Shown here in pieces: positions 33,936-46,572 of a stretch of 64,000 nt of DNA (positions within the stretch are counted from its first letter, which is position 1; each line of letters starts with the position of its first letter). The notes beneath the pieces are model-generated. The model was not told the origin of the DNA. It saw only the letters and a list, made by a program, of their open reading frames with translations, and ran no database searches. A program made the translations under genes and the position numbers. This DNA comes from Siphonodentalium dalli (taxonomy: Eukaryota; Mollusca; Scaphopoda; Gadilida; Siphonodentaliidae), in the NCBI GenBank assembly GCA_032622095.1, contig CP136062.1:141564351-141628350 (forward strand). The letters are read 5' to 3'.

Positions 33936-34270
33936 AAAGGAAAATTAATATAATACACTGTAAAATTCGGAATCAGTGTAGTGATCTCCGTTCGGATATG
34001 TTTGATAATCACATATCAGATTCGCCTATATGCCCCTGTAACTTAGACATTGAAGACGCCAATCACTATTTTCATGTTTGCCCTTTATTTGTAGATCAGA
34101 GAATTGACTTTTACCGAAATTTAAGTATTTATGGCTTTCAATCATTAGAAGCAAATCATTTCTTATATGGGGTAAAAGGTATATCAAATCAAAAGAACAC
34201 TATTCTTTTCCGCATTACTCAATCTTTTATAGCTAAAACAGAGCGTTTTGAACAAACCCATGTATGGTAA
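33936..34270 (+). pseudogene. LINE ORF2 C-terminal fragment
   Basis: Translation contains RNQCSDLRSDMF, then a zinc-knuckle-like C-x-C-x8-H-x4-C region (CPCNLDIEDANHYFHVC) and CPLFVDQR, the standard C-terminal end of several non-LTR retrotransposon ORF2 proteins. No reverse transcriptase precedes it, so this is a 5'-truncated copy. The following ~260 bp to about 34529, including 'gggcaagtttgtaagttttgtaacttg' and 'aatacattaaaatatgtttaaa', look like its 3' UTR. Confidence 0.75.
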
Positions 34271-34533
34271 ATTTCGCTATTCATCTTTCAACTCACTGAG
34301 TTCTAGCGTTTTCTTCATAACCGAGATTGGAATACAGATGGAAACCCGACATCCGCAGCACACACACTCTGCACTCTTCTTTATAAACAGTTTGCTATAT
34401 CTGCTATGTATTTTTATGTATGTTCCATGATTGTATTAGGAGAGGGGCAAGTTTGTAAGTTTTGTAACTTGTGCCCTGATCCCTATGTATATTTTTTCTA
34501 AATACATTAAAATATGTTTAAAGTAAAGTAAAG

Positions 34534-34915
34534 TGTAAAGTGGTGTGAAACACTCCGGTAGGGTGATCAAATAGATATGGAGAATAATCTTGCTCAAAGT
34601 AGTTATTTTTTACGAATATTAATCCAAATTGACAACACACACCCTCATTCTAATATATTAATTAAGTGCAATGACTCTAGTGTCGAAATCGTTTGAGTCA
34701 GTTTATCGCCGATTGTTGCGTCCCGAATTGAGGTGTAAATATTTACAATTGAGCGTAGTTCAGACGATGTTTTCTATGGAGTGGTATATGGTCGATTCAT
34801 TAGAAATTTTCGGTGATCTTAGTAGAATGATACATTCTCCAGGTTGGCATAGCGCCTGAGTACTAACTTATAAGTTTATCGCACTCGAACAAGTCCATAG
34901 TATATATGTCTTTAA
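34534..34915 (+). mobile_element. ~380-bp TTAA-type short element, copy 3
   Basis: Starts (T)GTAAAGTGGTGTGAAACACT and ends ATGTCTTTAA at 34915. The left TTAA has decayed to TGTAA. It abuts the LINE tail at about 34529. Confidence 0.7.
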
Positions 34916-35230
34916 TAGTTATGGTCATTTTAGGTTGCTTTAAGAATACACTTCACCATTCAAGAGAGTTAGGGACTTTCCCGCATGAGTAGGTATGGGG
35001 ACATATGCATGCGCATGACACATTCGTGCGTTGGTGATTCAAAATGTTATCTACCAGTGAACTCATACCATAATAATGTTGCAAATAAAGTCATACTATA
35101 TCATGATCAATGAAAAGAAACCATCATTTGCATATATCGAGATGTTGCGAGACATTGCTGGATTTTATACCTCAACTGTTCGATGGAAAATGAAGGGGGT
35201 ATATTTGGTTGGCTTTGTCCGCTTGCCTTC

Positions 35231-35418
35231 TGTCCGACCAGGTATTATAAGTTACAGCGTCTCCAGTAGGTTGGTATAGCGTGATACAAGGCTGGGTGGG
35301 ACAAATACCATCCGACGCGAAGCGTTGTGTGTTTTTTTTATTTGTCCCACCAGCCTTGTATCACGCTAGACCATGCTACTGCACGGAGACGCTGTAACTT
35401 ATAAGATCTCGTCGGACA
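35231..35418. mobile_element. 188-bp foldback element
   Basis: TGTCCGAC at 35231 mirrors GTCGGACA ending at 35418. The arms include TTATAAGTTACAGCGTCTCC and GCGTGATACAAGGCTGG with their inverted counterparts, about 80 bp each with small indels, around a ~25-base centre. Non-coding. Confidence 0.85.
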
Positions 35419-37937
35419 TTTTAACAATTATATATTTTAAGAATATATTAACAATTATATCCCGAAAGGTCCATTAGTTTTCAAATACTGATAAATATAC
35501 AATTTTTCGAAGAACATGCCCATCGATATACGTACACATTGGTAGGGGGTGTTTTATGATACAACGCATCACAGTCCACAATTATACATTCACTGTCAAT
35601 TTATTGTTGTCAACCATCACAATACTATGGCTATTTAAGTCGAAGGGAGATGGCCATACTAAGCCATTGACTTACTGCCCAATCCATTTCCCATTTTATC
35701 TATCTTATACAGTTATACTACATGTTGTCTATTTTGAATGTAAATAATTATATTGGGAATAAGATATGTGTAAACCAACTGTAATATATTTACCATGTCG
35801 ACAATTCTAACTTATTTGAAATGCCAGTTTGCGTGCCGTAAATGCCAAAACATACACTTGGAACGAATGGCTTCGCGTTAAATCTGATGGCATATTCGGG
35901 TTTATCTATGCGATGTTAGATGTATAAATATACTCATAAAATGACAATCACCGCCAAAACTAATTGGAAACTTTCAAATTCCAAACCAATAGTAACGTAC
36001 AAATATGTATGTGATGATTGTGCGAACTATCCACAGCTTCCGACATAATCGACTTTAATAAGACTCACATGCAAGCTTGTTAATTTCAAACTTGTATGTT
36101 TCTCCAAAATCTGCAGCTAGGTGCCATGTCGTTTTCTACTAAAACGTGGACGTCAAGAATGTATTGTTGAAATGAAGTTAAAGTCCCACTTTATGTTCGA
36201 ACCCCCAGATCACATTATATCAAATATATGCCATATTATATACCATTTGAAAGCGGAAGCTCCAAAACAATGTATTATCAACAGTCAACTTATCCGGTGC
36301 ATTAAACTGTGAACATGTTTTTTTTTTTTAGGTCCGACGTGTTTTCGGTGCTTAAGTTTCATTTGGATTGTATGACAAAATGTATTATTTTTAATGGAGG
36401 GGGAATAACTCCATATCTTATTTGAATTCTGCTGCATTTTGGAGGAGACGGGGACATGTTCTATGATTTCAGCTATTTTCTATTACTCTATGGGCACTTT
36501 CTGAGACTCATACCGTCATACGTTCCAAATGGTGATGAACTATAGTATTTCAATCATATTTTATGTCATAGATTGTTATTAACAAGGCATTATCAAAAAT
36601 GGTGACTCGAAAATTAAATAGCCTTTAAGGGAACGATGGAAACTAACATATGACGCTTGGTTGAATAAGAACAACATGTGTTCATTAACCATGGACCCTT
36701 CCCATTGACGTGTCTTCACAAAACAAAAATCGTCGGTGATCTGAGGGGTGGGGGTGGGCGCGCCTTTTTTGTACACTAATCGATGCATTTAGTTCGGTAT
36801 TCTATTATAATTATTTGCAAAATCACACATTTTCAACTCGAAGCTAAATAATTACAGCACAGTTTCAAGATGGTGGTTACTATATATCGTGGTATGGATA
36901 CATACTGTCGTTTTAATCACACGGTATAGCCTCATACCAGGTCAGTAGTTTCGACCTCTGATTGGTCGATTTAAATTGGAGACATGGTAAATCAGCAGAT
37001 GGTGTATTGGACCTCAATGAAATATGGTACGGAGGTTCATAGTTGTTCGCCGGGAGTGCTTTGAAATGAGTGACCAAATGCCGTTTGCGTTTTTGGTTCT
37101 ATATATAGAGTTAAGTTATCGTTATTGTCTTGATGTTTTGTCTTAAACTTTGGTTTTGTCCTGTCCATGTTAAATTTGGCATCGTGGGTGAGGGTTTGCA
37201 GACTCGTGTTCTTCATGAATATACTACGCCTAAACGCCTAAATATAAATTTATAAAGAACACGAGGTTGAAAGATAATACAAGTGGCAGACAAAAAGTTG
37301 AAAATAGACGACATCATTGAATCTTAGATAGAACAAAAATTGGTATTAATGTTTCAATGGTTATTGAACATGGTTATTAAACACTTTTTCTTTGCTAAAT
37401 ACTCATTGACGAGTAGTTCCCTTAGGAACTGTTCATATACTTACCACTTAGTTCACTAACGGCCTCATATAATAAGTTCATCAAAGACAATCGGTTTATT
37501 GAACGTATTCTCTGAACATTAAGAGTTATTTTGCAGTTGAATTATCGTTTCATCTGTCGGTCGTATGCTTATATTTCCTGTTCACCCCTCTAGATTGATA
37601 ACAGACCATTACAATGTATACTTTTATATCTGATGGGAGAATCGATTCAGTAAAGAACGAGTTAATTTCATAAGTGAATAATGATACAAATCGCATGTGG
37701 GCAGAGAAGAAACGACGTGATTGAACTGATCCGTATTTACACTCGAAACCAACAATTGAATCTGATTTATGAGGCAATAGTGCCGTTTAAATATGACCTA
37801 TATACGCAATCCACCAATAATAGGACCTTTTCGACTGTATATAATTTACAACTGAGACAGCTGAATTGGATTTTTGTACTACGCAATTTTGATAAGCACA
37901 AGCAGTCTTCTATTAATGTCCCATATGTCAACATATC
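35419..37937. other. non-coding stretch, nothing recognised
   Basis: Short frames only (for example 37681..38007, no domain). No repeat ends were found. Confidence 0.3.
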
Positions 37938-38695
37938 AATGTCAGGCAACCAAAAACGGAGATATGAACGGAAGGGAGCGGCGCCAAAATCTAAACACCG
38001 AGCATGAGGTTTGTCGCTTTCACGCATTCAACATAGACCTGTCTGGAGGTTCGAAATCTGAATCACGATTGGTGTTCGTTGAGCTAATGACAGGATATCG
38101 AAGTTCCTCTCAATATTAATGGATAGCGCGCATGTTATCTGTAAACTTGAATGCTATCATCTCATGTGGTCCGCAAGACAAACTAACGCATGTTTTCAAT
38201 TGATAACATCAGACGAAGATGAATGTTAGCAGACTCATAGTAAATTGAAGCAGAAACAATTCAACAAATTAGATTGCAGGTGCTCAGATGAGGTGGTCCC
38301 AATTTTATGGGATTATTTTTAGGGACGTGTTTGTGAGTTGTGGTTTTACGTTGCGCTCAGCAGCTATGGCCAGAACACGCTATTAGCGTGAGTATCCGCC
38401 CGCTTGTAATTTTTAAATATACATATACATGTAATTCAACGCATATGACTGAGGCGCCTGTGTGATCACTTTGTTAAACTATCCCGCCTACAATTCACAG
38501 TTTGGTGGACAGTCGGAATAACAATAATGTCAGGCAGCTGAAGACGGAGATATCAAGGGAGCGACGCCCAAATATAAACACTGAGCATCAGGGTTGTCGC
38601 TTTCACGATCTGTCCGGAGGTTTGAAATCTGAATTACTCTGGGGTTTGGTGAGGTAAATACAGGCTATGGTGCTTCATCTGTGTATTAGGTGACA
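37938..38695. repeat. diverged direct duplication (~165 bp) about 590 bp apart
   Basis: 'tgtcaggcaaccaaaaacggagatatgaacgg' onward (37938..38103) matches 38527..38690 in the same order: 'ggagcg.cgcc.aaat.taaacac.gagcat', 'gtcgctttcacg', 'tctggaggttcgaaatctgaat'. Perhaps two copies of an unknown dispersed repeat. Confidence 0.5.
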
Positions 38696-39194
38696 TCCTG
38701 TTGTATCTGAGATTCAACTATGTCGTCTCTCTTCAACTTTTTGTCTGCCAGCTCAACGCATTTCCCCGTTTGATATCAGATAAGGACAACTCATCAATAT
38801 AGAAGACTTGTTGCAAACTGAATTAGCCACACACAAAAAAATCAGTGTTTTCAAATTGCAGATGATCCGCTCTTTTCCTTGTTATACGCACGTATTGTTA
38901 TCAGTCCGTGCACATTCTGTGTTTAGGTCGATAACTATAGTTTTGATTATTTGATTAAAACCAAGGTTGGTAACGGTTTATCGGCCAACAATGCAGGCCA
39001 TGTTCGAATATGCGTCCCGTCCAATGATAATTACATGAGTTACGATCCTTTTTCGACTTTCAAATTACCCGATTTGATAATATTTCTGTTTCCGGCCAAT
39101 AATTCTGGATTGCGTTAGTTGCTCAGAACTATAAAGTTGGTATATATGTGTGTTTATCTGCCAAATATTTTTTTGAAACTATACAGGCTCAAGA

Positions 39195-39690
39195 TGAGTT
39201 TGAATGTATTTCAATGAAATACAACCATCTTGAATTTTACTCTGTGCATGACTAAATCATTCGGCTACATCCGCATCCGATCGTCACCAAAAATTCACAT
39301 GGCTCTTTGAGGTAACCACAAGATGCATATAGAGAACCACCAATGTGTTCCGATTTTCAATAAAACATGACCGCCACCATCCATCTTGGATTTTACTCTT
39401 TCATGACAAAATTCTGGCACATGCTATAGGCCACATCCATAATCCGTTCGTAACCAAACTCCATGTGGATATTCGGGTGGCCTCTAGATGGCAGCGATCG
39501 AATGTTTCCAAATTTCGTTAAAAACATGTCGACTGGCGGCCATATTGGATTTCGCATTTTAATCCATCGGCACACAATATAGCCCATAATTATTGGAGAA
39601 ATATTTTGAAATTGTACAGGTGTTTAGGATCACCTCTGAATGGGAGCTTTTTAATTTGAACGATTTACGATGAAAACCATGTATTAGCAG
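39195..39690. repeat. ~160-bp tandem repeat, about 3 units
   Basis: Same family as 5029..5456. Cores 'accatcttgaattttactct' (39220), 'ccatccatcttggattttactctt' (39377) and 'ggcggccatattggatttcgc' (39535) are spaced about 158 bp, each followed by 'catccg.tcgt.accaaa..tcacatgg' segments. It continues with 'tggagaaatattttgaaa' as at 6735. Confidence 0.6.
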
Positions 39691-42175
39691 GAATGTATAA
39701 TGTGACGATGAAGTGTTCCTTCCGATCGACTGCGTTATCGTTTTCAACATATTTTTCTTCAAAATCTCTGATATTATTTCCCCACTAAAGCATATATAGG
39801 TCATAGTTGTTTACTTTACAATGGTGCTTCTGTTTTACAATCGCCATAAATTCCATTCTAACGGCAAGTAATACGCGATCCCAACAATCCTTTATACGTT
39901 GGAGGGTCCTCACTCTGTCACAATCGTTTGAACTCTCGAAATATGAGTAGTTCTACTTATAAACTGTACTGTTAGTGATATACTGCCGACAAATGTGGAA
40001 CACAATGTTGTTTGGTGTCACCTGATTGCTAGATATTAGCTCATTCGACTTGATCCCGATACGAGGTCAAACCACTAAGTCGACCTAGCAGGGACGTCGG
40101 AACCAAGGACACATGTTTTGGTGGAACATGGCTATTAGTTACATAAGGGATGGTGTAATGTTAATGTGCAATGTAATGTAGTGCATTTCAATACATCGAG
40201 TTTCCTTTAATGATGAAAAGAAACTGGAATGGTATGGATCCTTTTCCGTATTAAACGTCACAATTCAAAGCATTTTGAATGGAATTTGCATTCCAGATAT
40301 TCGTATATAGCTCACCCGTAGCATGTGGATATCTAGTGTAGTTTTAGTGACTTGACTTCTGAATTACTGAGTATTTGCCATAGTCTGTTGTACTAGATCA
40401 TGTCATGAATCTCTACTCCTGGCTAACGCCCGTATAGATCATATTCCATGCACCATTGCAAAACCTGGGAACGTTTGATGTTCTGACCCATTCTGACAGG
40501 GAACTTAAAAACATAGAACAAACAAGGCAGGTAATATATTTCTTTGTTAATACTTGTTCCTCAATAATATACCTCAGATTGCATGCCTTTCTGTGACTTT
40601 TGCGAGCCGATATCGCAATAAACGTTGAATTATTACCCAGGAGAAATTCCATAATAGTAAGGGAGGCAAAGCAAAATCGCTCACATTCACTTAGATCGTG
40701 CAATTTCGAATCAGGACCTTCACCTATAGTAAAGTACATTATGAAGGAACATCAAAAAGTTCTCAGGTTTTGTATACTGGTGGAACGTGATCTGTACGAC
40801 CGTTAGCCAGAGTAGAAATTAATGACATGATCTACTGTTGTACGTGCGATCGCGGTCCAGCATTGTTCGTAACATTCAACAAATATCTGAGTAGCTTTCA
40901 TTTTATGCCTACAATGGTCTCAAATTGAATGAACCAAATGACCGATTTATGAAGGTCAACATTATGTCAGTTATATACAGACATTTCTGAAATAAAAAAT
41001 CAAAAAATACTGGTCACGTAGTACATCGTACATGTACTTGGTGCGCGTGCATTTATGATAGTCGTTTATATTCTATAGCACACCACACCCTCTGTGATAA
41101 TCAGCCTGAAAGCAATCAAGAATCACTTGCAATCTTCTGATAACGATCACTCAAATGCGGTTTCGCAAGTTGATAATGTATAGAGCGCATTAGGCCAACA
41201 CACGCCGTCTAATGGTGTAAAAGCTTGGCTCTAATCCCAATATGCGCGGATTTGTAATCCACCCAGAGGGAGGGTATCAAGAACCCATAATCTTTTTTTG
41301 CCGTTGAAATTTATTCTCTCTGGCCTTTCCCCCAACCAGTAAAACCGATAGTGTCGTGATTTTGCCTAGCGACTGAAACGATAGTAAACCCCAATTAACC
41401 AAACCAAGTGGTTGCACAATGACTGCTGTAACATTATAGTGTCAAGCAAGTACTTCATATACTAGCTAAGTAAAACCGATCCTTATAGCAATGGTTTGAT
41501 CGTCAGAACACGGGTGTCACATGTCAGAACAATATCTTTGTAGCGATAGTCATTCACCAAAAGTTCCCGAGCAACGGTGAATGGTTATAGATCTCAGATC
41601 GAAGACATGGTTAAACAAACCAGCGATAAAATAAAATTTATTTCTAAACGCGCGGTCTGGGCGGATGCCATACAGGCTATTAAATTCCTATTTATCAATC
41701 CTCGTAGAGGTCCCTCGCCTGTGTGATTGCTGTTTGATAGCTGGTAGCTCCTTCACGGATGAGGCTCACTGTCGCCTGCCCGTTGTCCACAAACACTCGA
41801 TATCATAAAGTTATCATAGTTATACGGTGTGATTTACCCGGCGTACTAACGGGTATCACTGCATAGTTTGCCTATCAATTAGCCGGCCGTTGTACCCCAT
41901 TATCCACCAGTCTGAGTACCCTGCATTATTACTTACACCGTCCAGAGTACCCGTCGTCATCCCTTAGGCCGCAGGAATTAATACCCGTGTCTCGTGATGT
42001 TGGTTGTCCCGGCGACTGGCGGCGAGAGAAAAATATATTCCATTATTTCCTTCAACGATGGAGAGTAGCTATAAACATTCAAATACAATACAAGTCACAA
42101 TGCATGTTAACCCATTTGGCTGCATAGATGGAATATAAATATATGCAGATAGATAAGTTTAAACATATATATATA
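39691..42175. other. non-coding stretch, nothing recognised
   Basis: Frames at 39559..39804 and 40413..40806 are short and opposed. No repeats with clear ends were seen. Confidence 0.3.
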
Positions 42176-42575
42176 TTAACCCTTTACCCAACAGAAGAGC
42201 CCTGTGCCAATGCATTCTCTTATATATGCGAGTCGACCATAGGTCGCCTCGCATATATAAGAGAATGCATTGGCTTAACACATTAAAAATTATAAAATTG
42301 TTAAAGAATGTAAGAAAAAATGGTAAAAAGTGTTAAAAAAAGATTTTTTTTAGGCCAATGCATTCTCTTATATATGCGAGGCGACCTATGGTCGACTCGC
42401 ATATATAAGAGAATGCATTGGCACAGGGCATAACTGTAACTATCACAATGTGATCAAGGAGCCGGTTCCAATGATATCCATATGTGTATGGTTTTATTGA
42501 GACAGACCGAAGATATTTTAGGCTGTTGAAGCTTTATTTGGCCGGTTTTGGCCGGTTTGTTGGGTAAAGGGTTAA
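42176..42575. mobile_element. TTAACCCTTTACCCAACA element (400 bp) carrying a nested palindromic core
   Basis: An exact 18-bp inverted repeat, TTAACCCTTTACCCAACA, lies at 42176..42193 and is mirrored at 42558..42575, with TTAA tips. Without the 229-bp hairpin core at 42200..42428 the host element is about 171 bp. Non-coding. Confidence 0.8.
42200..42428. mobile_element. hairpin-ended core, copy 2 (229 bp)
   Basis: Starts CCCTGTGCCAATGCATTC and ends GAATGCATTGGCACAGGG. Each end is a ~72-bp near-perfect palindrome (about 42206..42274 and 42353..42422), and the two palindromes are inverted copies of one another, so the arm GCCAATGCATTCTC...GCGAG occurs four times. The outer TGTGACCCGCC repeats of the copies at 15952 and 45561 are absent. 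An AT-rich 75-bp spacer separates the hairpins. Confidence 0.85.
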
Positions 42576-42754
42576 GGACGACCCAAAATACTTCATATAT
42601 CCAAGACACAGACTATAAGGTGCTTCTCCGCACAGTTTATCCGCATATATACCAGTAAACATTTTGCATAAATGTGGGTCGCAGGGTGATATACTTCCTG
42701 TGATGACTTATTGAAGCAATGGTAAATGGATCTTTTTATAGCCCAATCTAAAAG

Positions 42755-42880
42755 ATGGGGGTATGCTTGATTACATGTGTCCGCCCGTCTGTGCGTCCGT
42801 GTGTCCATCCGTCCGTGCGTCCATATATCTCAACCACGGGTTATCCGATCTCGATAAACTTTTATTTGGTATGCACGTTT
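42755..42880 (-). repeat. SINE-like tail, (ACGG)n type
   Basis: The minus strand reads 'cgagatcggataacccgtggttgagata' then a GGACG-type microsatellite. The plus strand shows repeated GTCCGT/GTCCAT (42778..42825). It resembles the tail of the unit at 45180..45295. The plus-strand frame 42755..43051 passes through it. Confidence 0.45.
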
Positions 42881-43063
42881 GGCACAAAGAGGGCTTGCAA
42901 AAGAGGGTGCATTGACGTTGTTCACATTTCCGTTCTGGTTTCCAACCTGCCCATATTTCAATTTGTCACCATGGGGGTATCCCAGCACCCGTGGTACAAC
43001 CTCTTGTTACGTTCCGGTGATCGAAATAAGACGGATAAATACACGAAATAGTAATGTGCGGAC

Positions 43064-43457
43064 TTAAAGACATATTTTGTGTTTATTTTACTACTTCAAA
43101 CTGATATTTTACGACTAAGCAACTACGCCCAGTTGCAGAATGTATCATTAAATTATTATTGTCGAAAAATTCAACAACAATGGATGTACCGTTTCGTAAA
43201 ACACGGCATATGAACTACGCAAAAATGTAAACAAACATGCAGTCCACTATTCGTCCCGAACAAATCGCATGTAAACAATCGAGAATGCTATAACAAGAGT
43301 ATAACTATATTTGAATTGTTTGATAGAACGACGTTGTGTGCTGGCAATTTTTATAAAAAATGAATTTAAATGCCTGCATTGTGCAAGTTTATTCGCTGTG
43401 CGCAATCATTATTCATCATACTTCGTGTGTCACGGCAGAGTGTTTCACGTCACTTTA
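43064..43457 (-). repeat. diverged relative of the 380-bp TTAA element
   Basis: CTTAAAGACATATTTTGTG at the left and GAGTGTTTCACGTCACTTTA at the right match the ends of the family in inverted orientation, but the interior is only weakly similar. Confidence 0.45.
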
Positions 43458-44800
43458 TTTCACACTTAAACGACTCACTGAATAATAAAAAATATCAACT
43501 TCATATGTCAAAATATCAAATGTCCGAAAGAAGTGCCGCATGCTGATAGTCTTTATTGTTACCATATCAGGACCAACCAGCGCTGTTAATGTGGCACAGT
43601 GACATGCTGTAGAAAAGAAGGTAATTTTGTTCCTGTTCTGGCGATAACTTCTATGACTTACATAATTGCTTTCGTCTTCACCCGAGCAGTGTTCCTTTTA
43701 TCATCGCGATAAAATCGAAAACATACGTTGAATTCAAAGTATGAAGATAAAGTGCCGATTCAACCAAAAAAAAAGGTGAGAAATTTCAGCCCAACAGCTC
43801 GTTTTGGGGGAGGAAAATATCATTTAGTGTGGTAGGTTGTAAAATAATGTAAATAGTGTGAAAACCGAAGAATGACTTTGAGTCGGCCTACCTATTGATT
43901 ACACGACGATTGGAGCACCATTAGCTACGTATATTTCATGATCTTTATTGTCATTTGACATATTTATTCATCATATCTGGCTTTTCAAATATTTGATTGC
44001 CTTTTATGAGGCTTCTGTTTGATATCTCTCCACAGATTCTCTATAGTAATTGGTATATCACGCCTAATCTTGTTTTATGTTTCGATTGTTTGCTGCCACC
44101 GCGAGAAAGTCCTCTTCGTTGACTGGCCCAGGTCGTGTGACTGTAAATGGCTATGGGGCTATTTATCTTGTTAATCCCTCTTTCCAGAATTTTGTCACAT
44201 GTCCGACGACTTGGGGGTTGGGTAGTTTTGCCATATATAGCTAGGTTAACATCTATGGCAATCATTGTATGCATTCAATTCGATTTATCATAATACAACT
44301 TGTCCAATTTTTTTGTCAAACAAATGAAAGAGCAACAAACATTTAAAGACGTATTTAGGGTTCCAATTTAACATATCAGAGTTTTGTGCTATTGGCAAAA
44401 CCAAAAATGACATATAAACTAGGCCAATGAGTACTGAAGATTATCATATTGTTATTGAAAAATGACAAAATAAATATTGCTGTCCTAAACATCGAAACAG
44501 TATGAAATAAATGCATAGAAATTCAAAATAAAATAAAATAAAAGGTCGGCCGACCACAGTGTCCCCCGACAACGTGGCAAGTCGATGCCGCTTTGTTAAA
44601 GAAATTAAAAAAAATGTTGAAATGTTCTAAGTAGAAATGGTTAATAATTCCGTGAAAAAAAATAATATTTCCGTCATCTATATACATGTTGCACATCTCC
44701 AATATGTGGGTAACAATAGTCTGAAGTTTCAAATATCTATATATACGATCAAAACTGCAGGAGGAGTTGATTACACCATGAAGGTACCCTCATACAGAAA
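43458..44800. other. non-coding stretch
   Basis: Contains one dispersed motif (AGTCTTTATTGTTACCATAT at 43549..43568, then caggac). No gene or repeat end was identified. Confidence 0.35.
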
Positions 44801-44804
44801 ATTA

Positions 44805-45300
44805 TAAAAAAGTCGAAAAGCCCACAACTCTGAGAAAAATCATCGGATCAAACTCAAATTCGAACTTGACCTGTATTTTGATATCAATGACTCACAAAAA
44901 AACGGAATTTTCAATTGAACAGTCCAAACTTGAGTTATCATCCGGACACCAATGAAAAAAGAAGAAAATTGAAATCGAAAAAAGTCCATAACTCTAGGAA
45001 AAATCATCGGATCAAACGCATAAAAACGGTATTTGCAATTAAAGGATCCAAACTTGAGATATCATCAGGAAACCGAAAAAGTGAGAAATTTTCTAAGTAA
45101 AAAAAAAGTTGAAAAAAAAGGGAAATAACTCCATAAAAGAACATCGGATCAAACCCAGAATTGCAGAGCACCTGTGTTCTTGGTAGAGACACCTACATAC
45201 CAAGTTTCAATAAAATCGGATGATCATTACTGGAGTTATAACTCCGGACGGACGCACGGACAGACGGGGCGCACGGACGGACGGGCTGATTAAATTTTTT
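44805..45300 (+). repeat. three diverged ~150-bp units with SINE-like (ACGG)n tail
   Basis: 'aactct..gaaaaatcatcggatcaaac' recurs near 44827 and 44990, and as 'aactccataaaagaacatcggatcaaac' near 45127. Each is followed by 'aacttga.(c/t)t' type sequence. The block ends with 'ataccaagtttcaataaaatcgg', 'ggagttataactccggacgg' and a GGACGGACG run (45244..45287). It is a widespread molluscan-style repeat layout. The short Lys-rich frame inside is not a gene. Confidence 0.6.
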
Positions 45301-45560
45301 ATACACTGGGATCTAAATAGAAATTAAAATTGGTTTCGTAAACATTAGCTTGAAACCCTGAATACATCTTTAAGGCTGTGAAGTGGTTTCTTTTTCGCCA
45401 TATGAATTCCTATCCTGCTATAATTGCCTGTCCATAGATGGAAATAAATATTGTTTAACTTAAAGCAACTCGGTTAACTTCGGGCCTCAAATTTGACATA
45501 GTAATTTCTCACTTTTGAGACTTGACACGTGCTCCCCGTCTAGATAAGTATATGATAATA

Positions 45561-46010
45561 TATGACCCGCCATATCAAATCCAGTCGGAAGTCGGGATGT
45601 TTTTACCCTGTGCCAATGCATTCTCTTATATATGCGAGTCGACCATAGGTCGCCTCGCATATATAAGAGAATGCATTGGCCTAACAATTTTTTACAATTT
45701 AAAAAAAAAATTCTTGTATTCTTTAACAATTTTATAATTTCACCCATACAGAGCCCCAGACAAACATGAGCAGACGACACTCTTCTAAATATGTGTGGGG
45801 CTCCCTGCAGGGTAATGGATATTTTTTATTTTATGTCCTAAAAATTGTAAGAAACATTTATTTAAAAAACATGATAAAAAATTGTTAGGCCAATGCATTC
45901 TCTTATATATGCGAGGCGACCTATGGTCGACTCGCATATATAAGAGAATGCATTGGCACAGGGTGAAAAAATCCCGACTTCCGACTGGATTTTATATGGC
46001 GGGTCACATA
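45561..46010. mobile_element. hairpin-ended TIR element, copy 3 (450 bp, most complete)
   Basis: Outer inverted repeat TATGACCCGCCATATCAAAT... (left) and ...GGCGGGTCACATA (right), continuing through CCAGTCGGAAGTCGGGAT on both arms. Next come CCCTGTGCC and a ~72-bp palindrome (about 45612..45680) on the left and its inverted counterpart (about 45890..45958) on the right. The ~210-bp centre has 'aacaattttttaca' and 'aaaaaattgtta' mirrored at its edges and a smaller AGAGCCCC...GGGGCTC hairpin (45750..45812). TA at the outer tips. Non-coding. Confidence 0.88.
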
Positions 46011-46044
46011 TATGCAAGGCATATAGAACGACTCCGGCATGAGG

Positions 46045-46572
46045 TTAAAGACACGAGCGGCGTTCGTTGCAGAAATATTCATATTTGTTCAAATCGCCAT
46101 CAACAGAAGGAATATTAAAATATATATTTAGTTTTGTTCATATGCCAAACATAATTAGCGCGTAAATAATATATTGTCGTCCAATCGTACGATGGTGTAC
46201 GTAAACAAGAGCCTGCTCGTGTTACAACAGTTTTGCTTCTGTTTACATAACACAGCGAAATTCTATTGGTTAATCACACACAAATGATATAAAAGTTCTT
46301 ATTATTTCCATATCAGGAAAACAGTATCAAATAACGCTCTTTATGTTTACCATATCCGGATCTAAACAAAAGCCAGGTTCTGAAACGTTTTTTGCTTTTG
46401 TTTACATAACACAGGAAAAACATTTGACAATAAGATACTGTTTATGCCATATTTCTGATTGGTATAAGAACAAAGTCTGTCTATATTTTACTATTCTTTC
46501 TGTTTATGGCGGTTTTTGACGGAGGTGAATATTTTAACAGCATACCCACCGCCAACGCCGCCCGTAACTTTA
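46045..46572 (+). mobile_element. 528-bp TTAAAG(G/A)CACG short element, copy 2
   Basis: Collinear with 29611..30112. Shared blocks include 'atattcatatttgtt', 'caagagcctg.t.gtgttac', 'taatcacacacaaatg', 'ttccatatcaggaa', AACGCTCTTTATGTTTACCA and 'atacccaccgccaa.gcc'. Tips are TTAAAGACACG and CGTAACTTTAA. It carries an extra ~45-bp block near 46227. Confidence 0.65.

Noticed and set aside
37681-38007. 108-codon frame as a gene
   Set aside because: Overlaps a diverged repeated segment (37938..38103) and an opposing frame; no domain.
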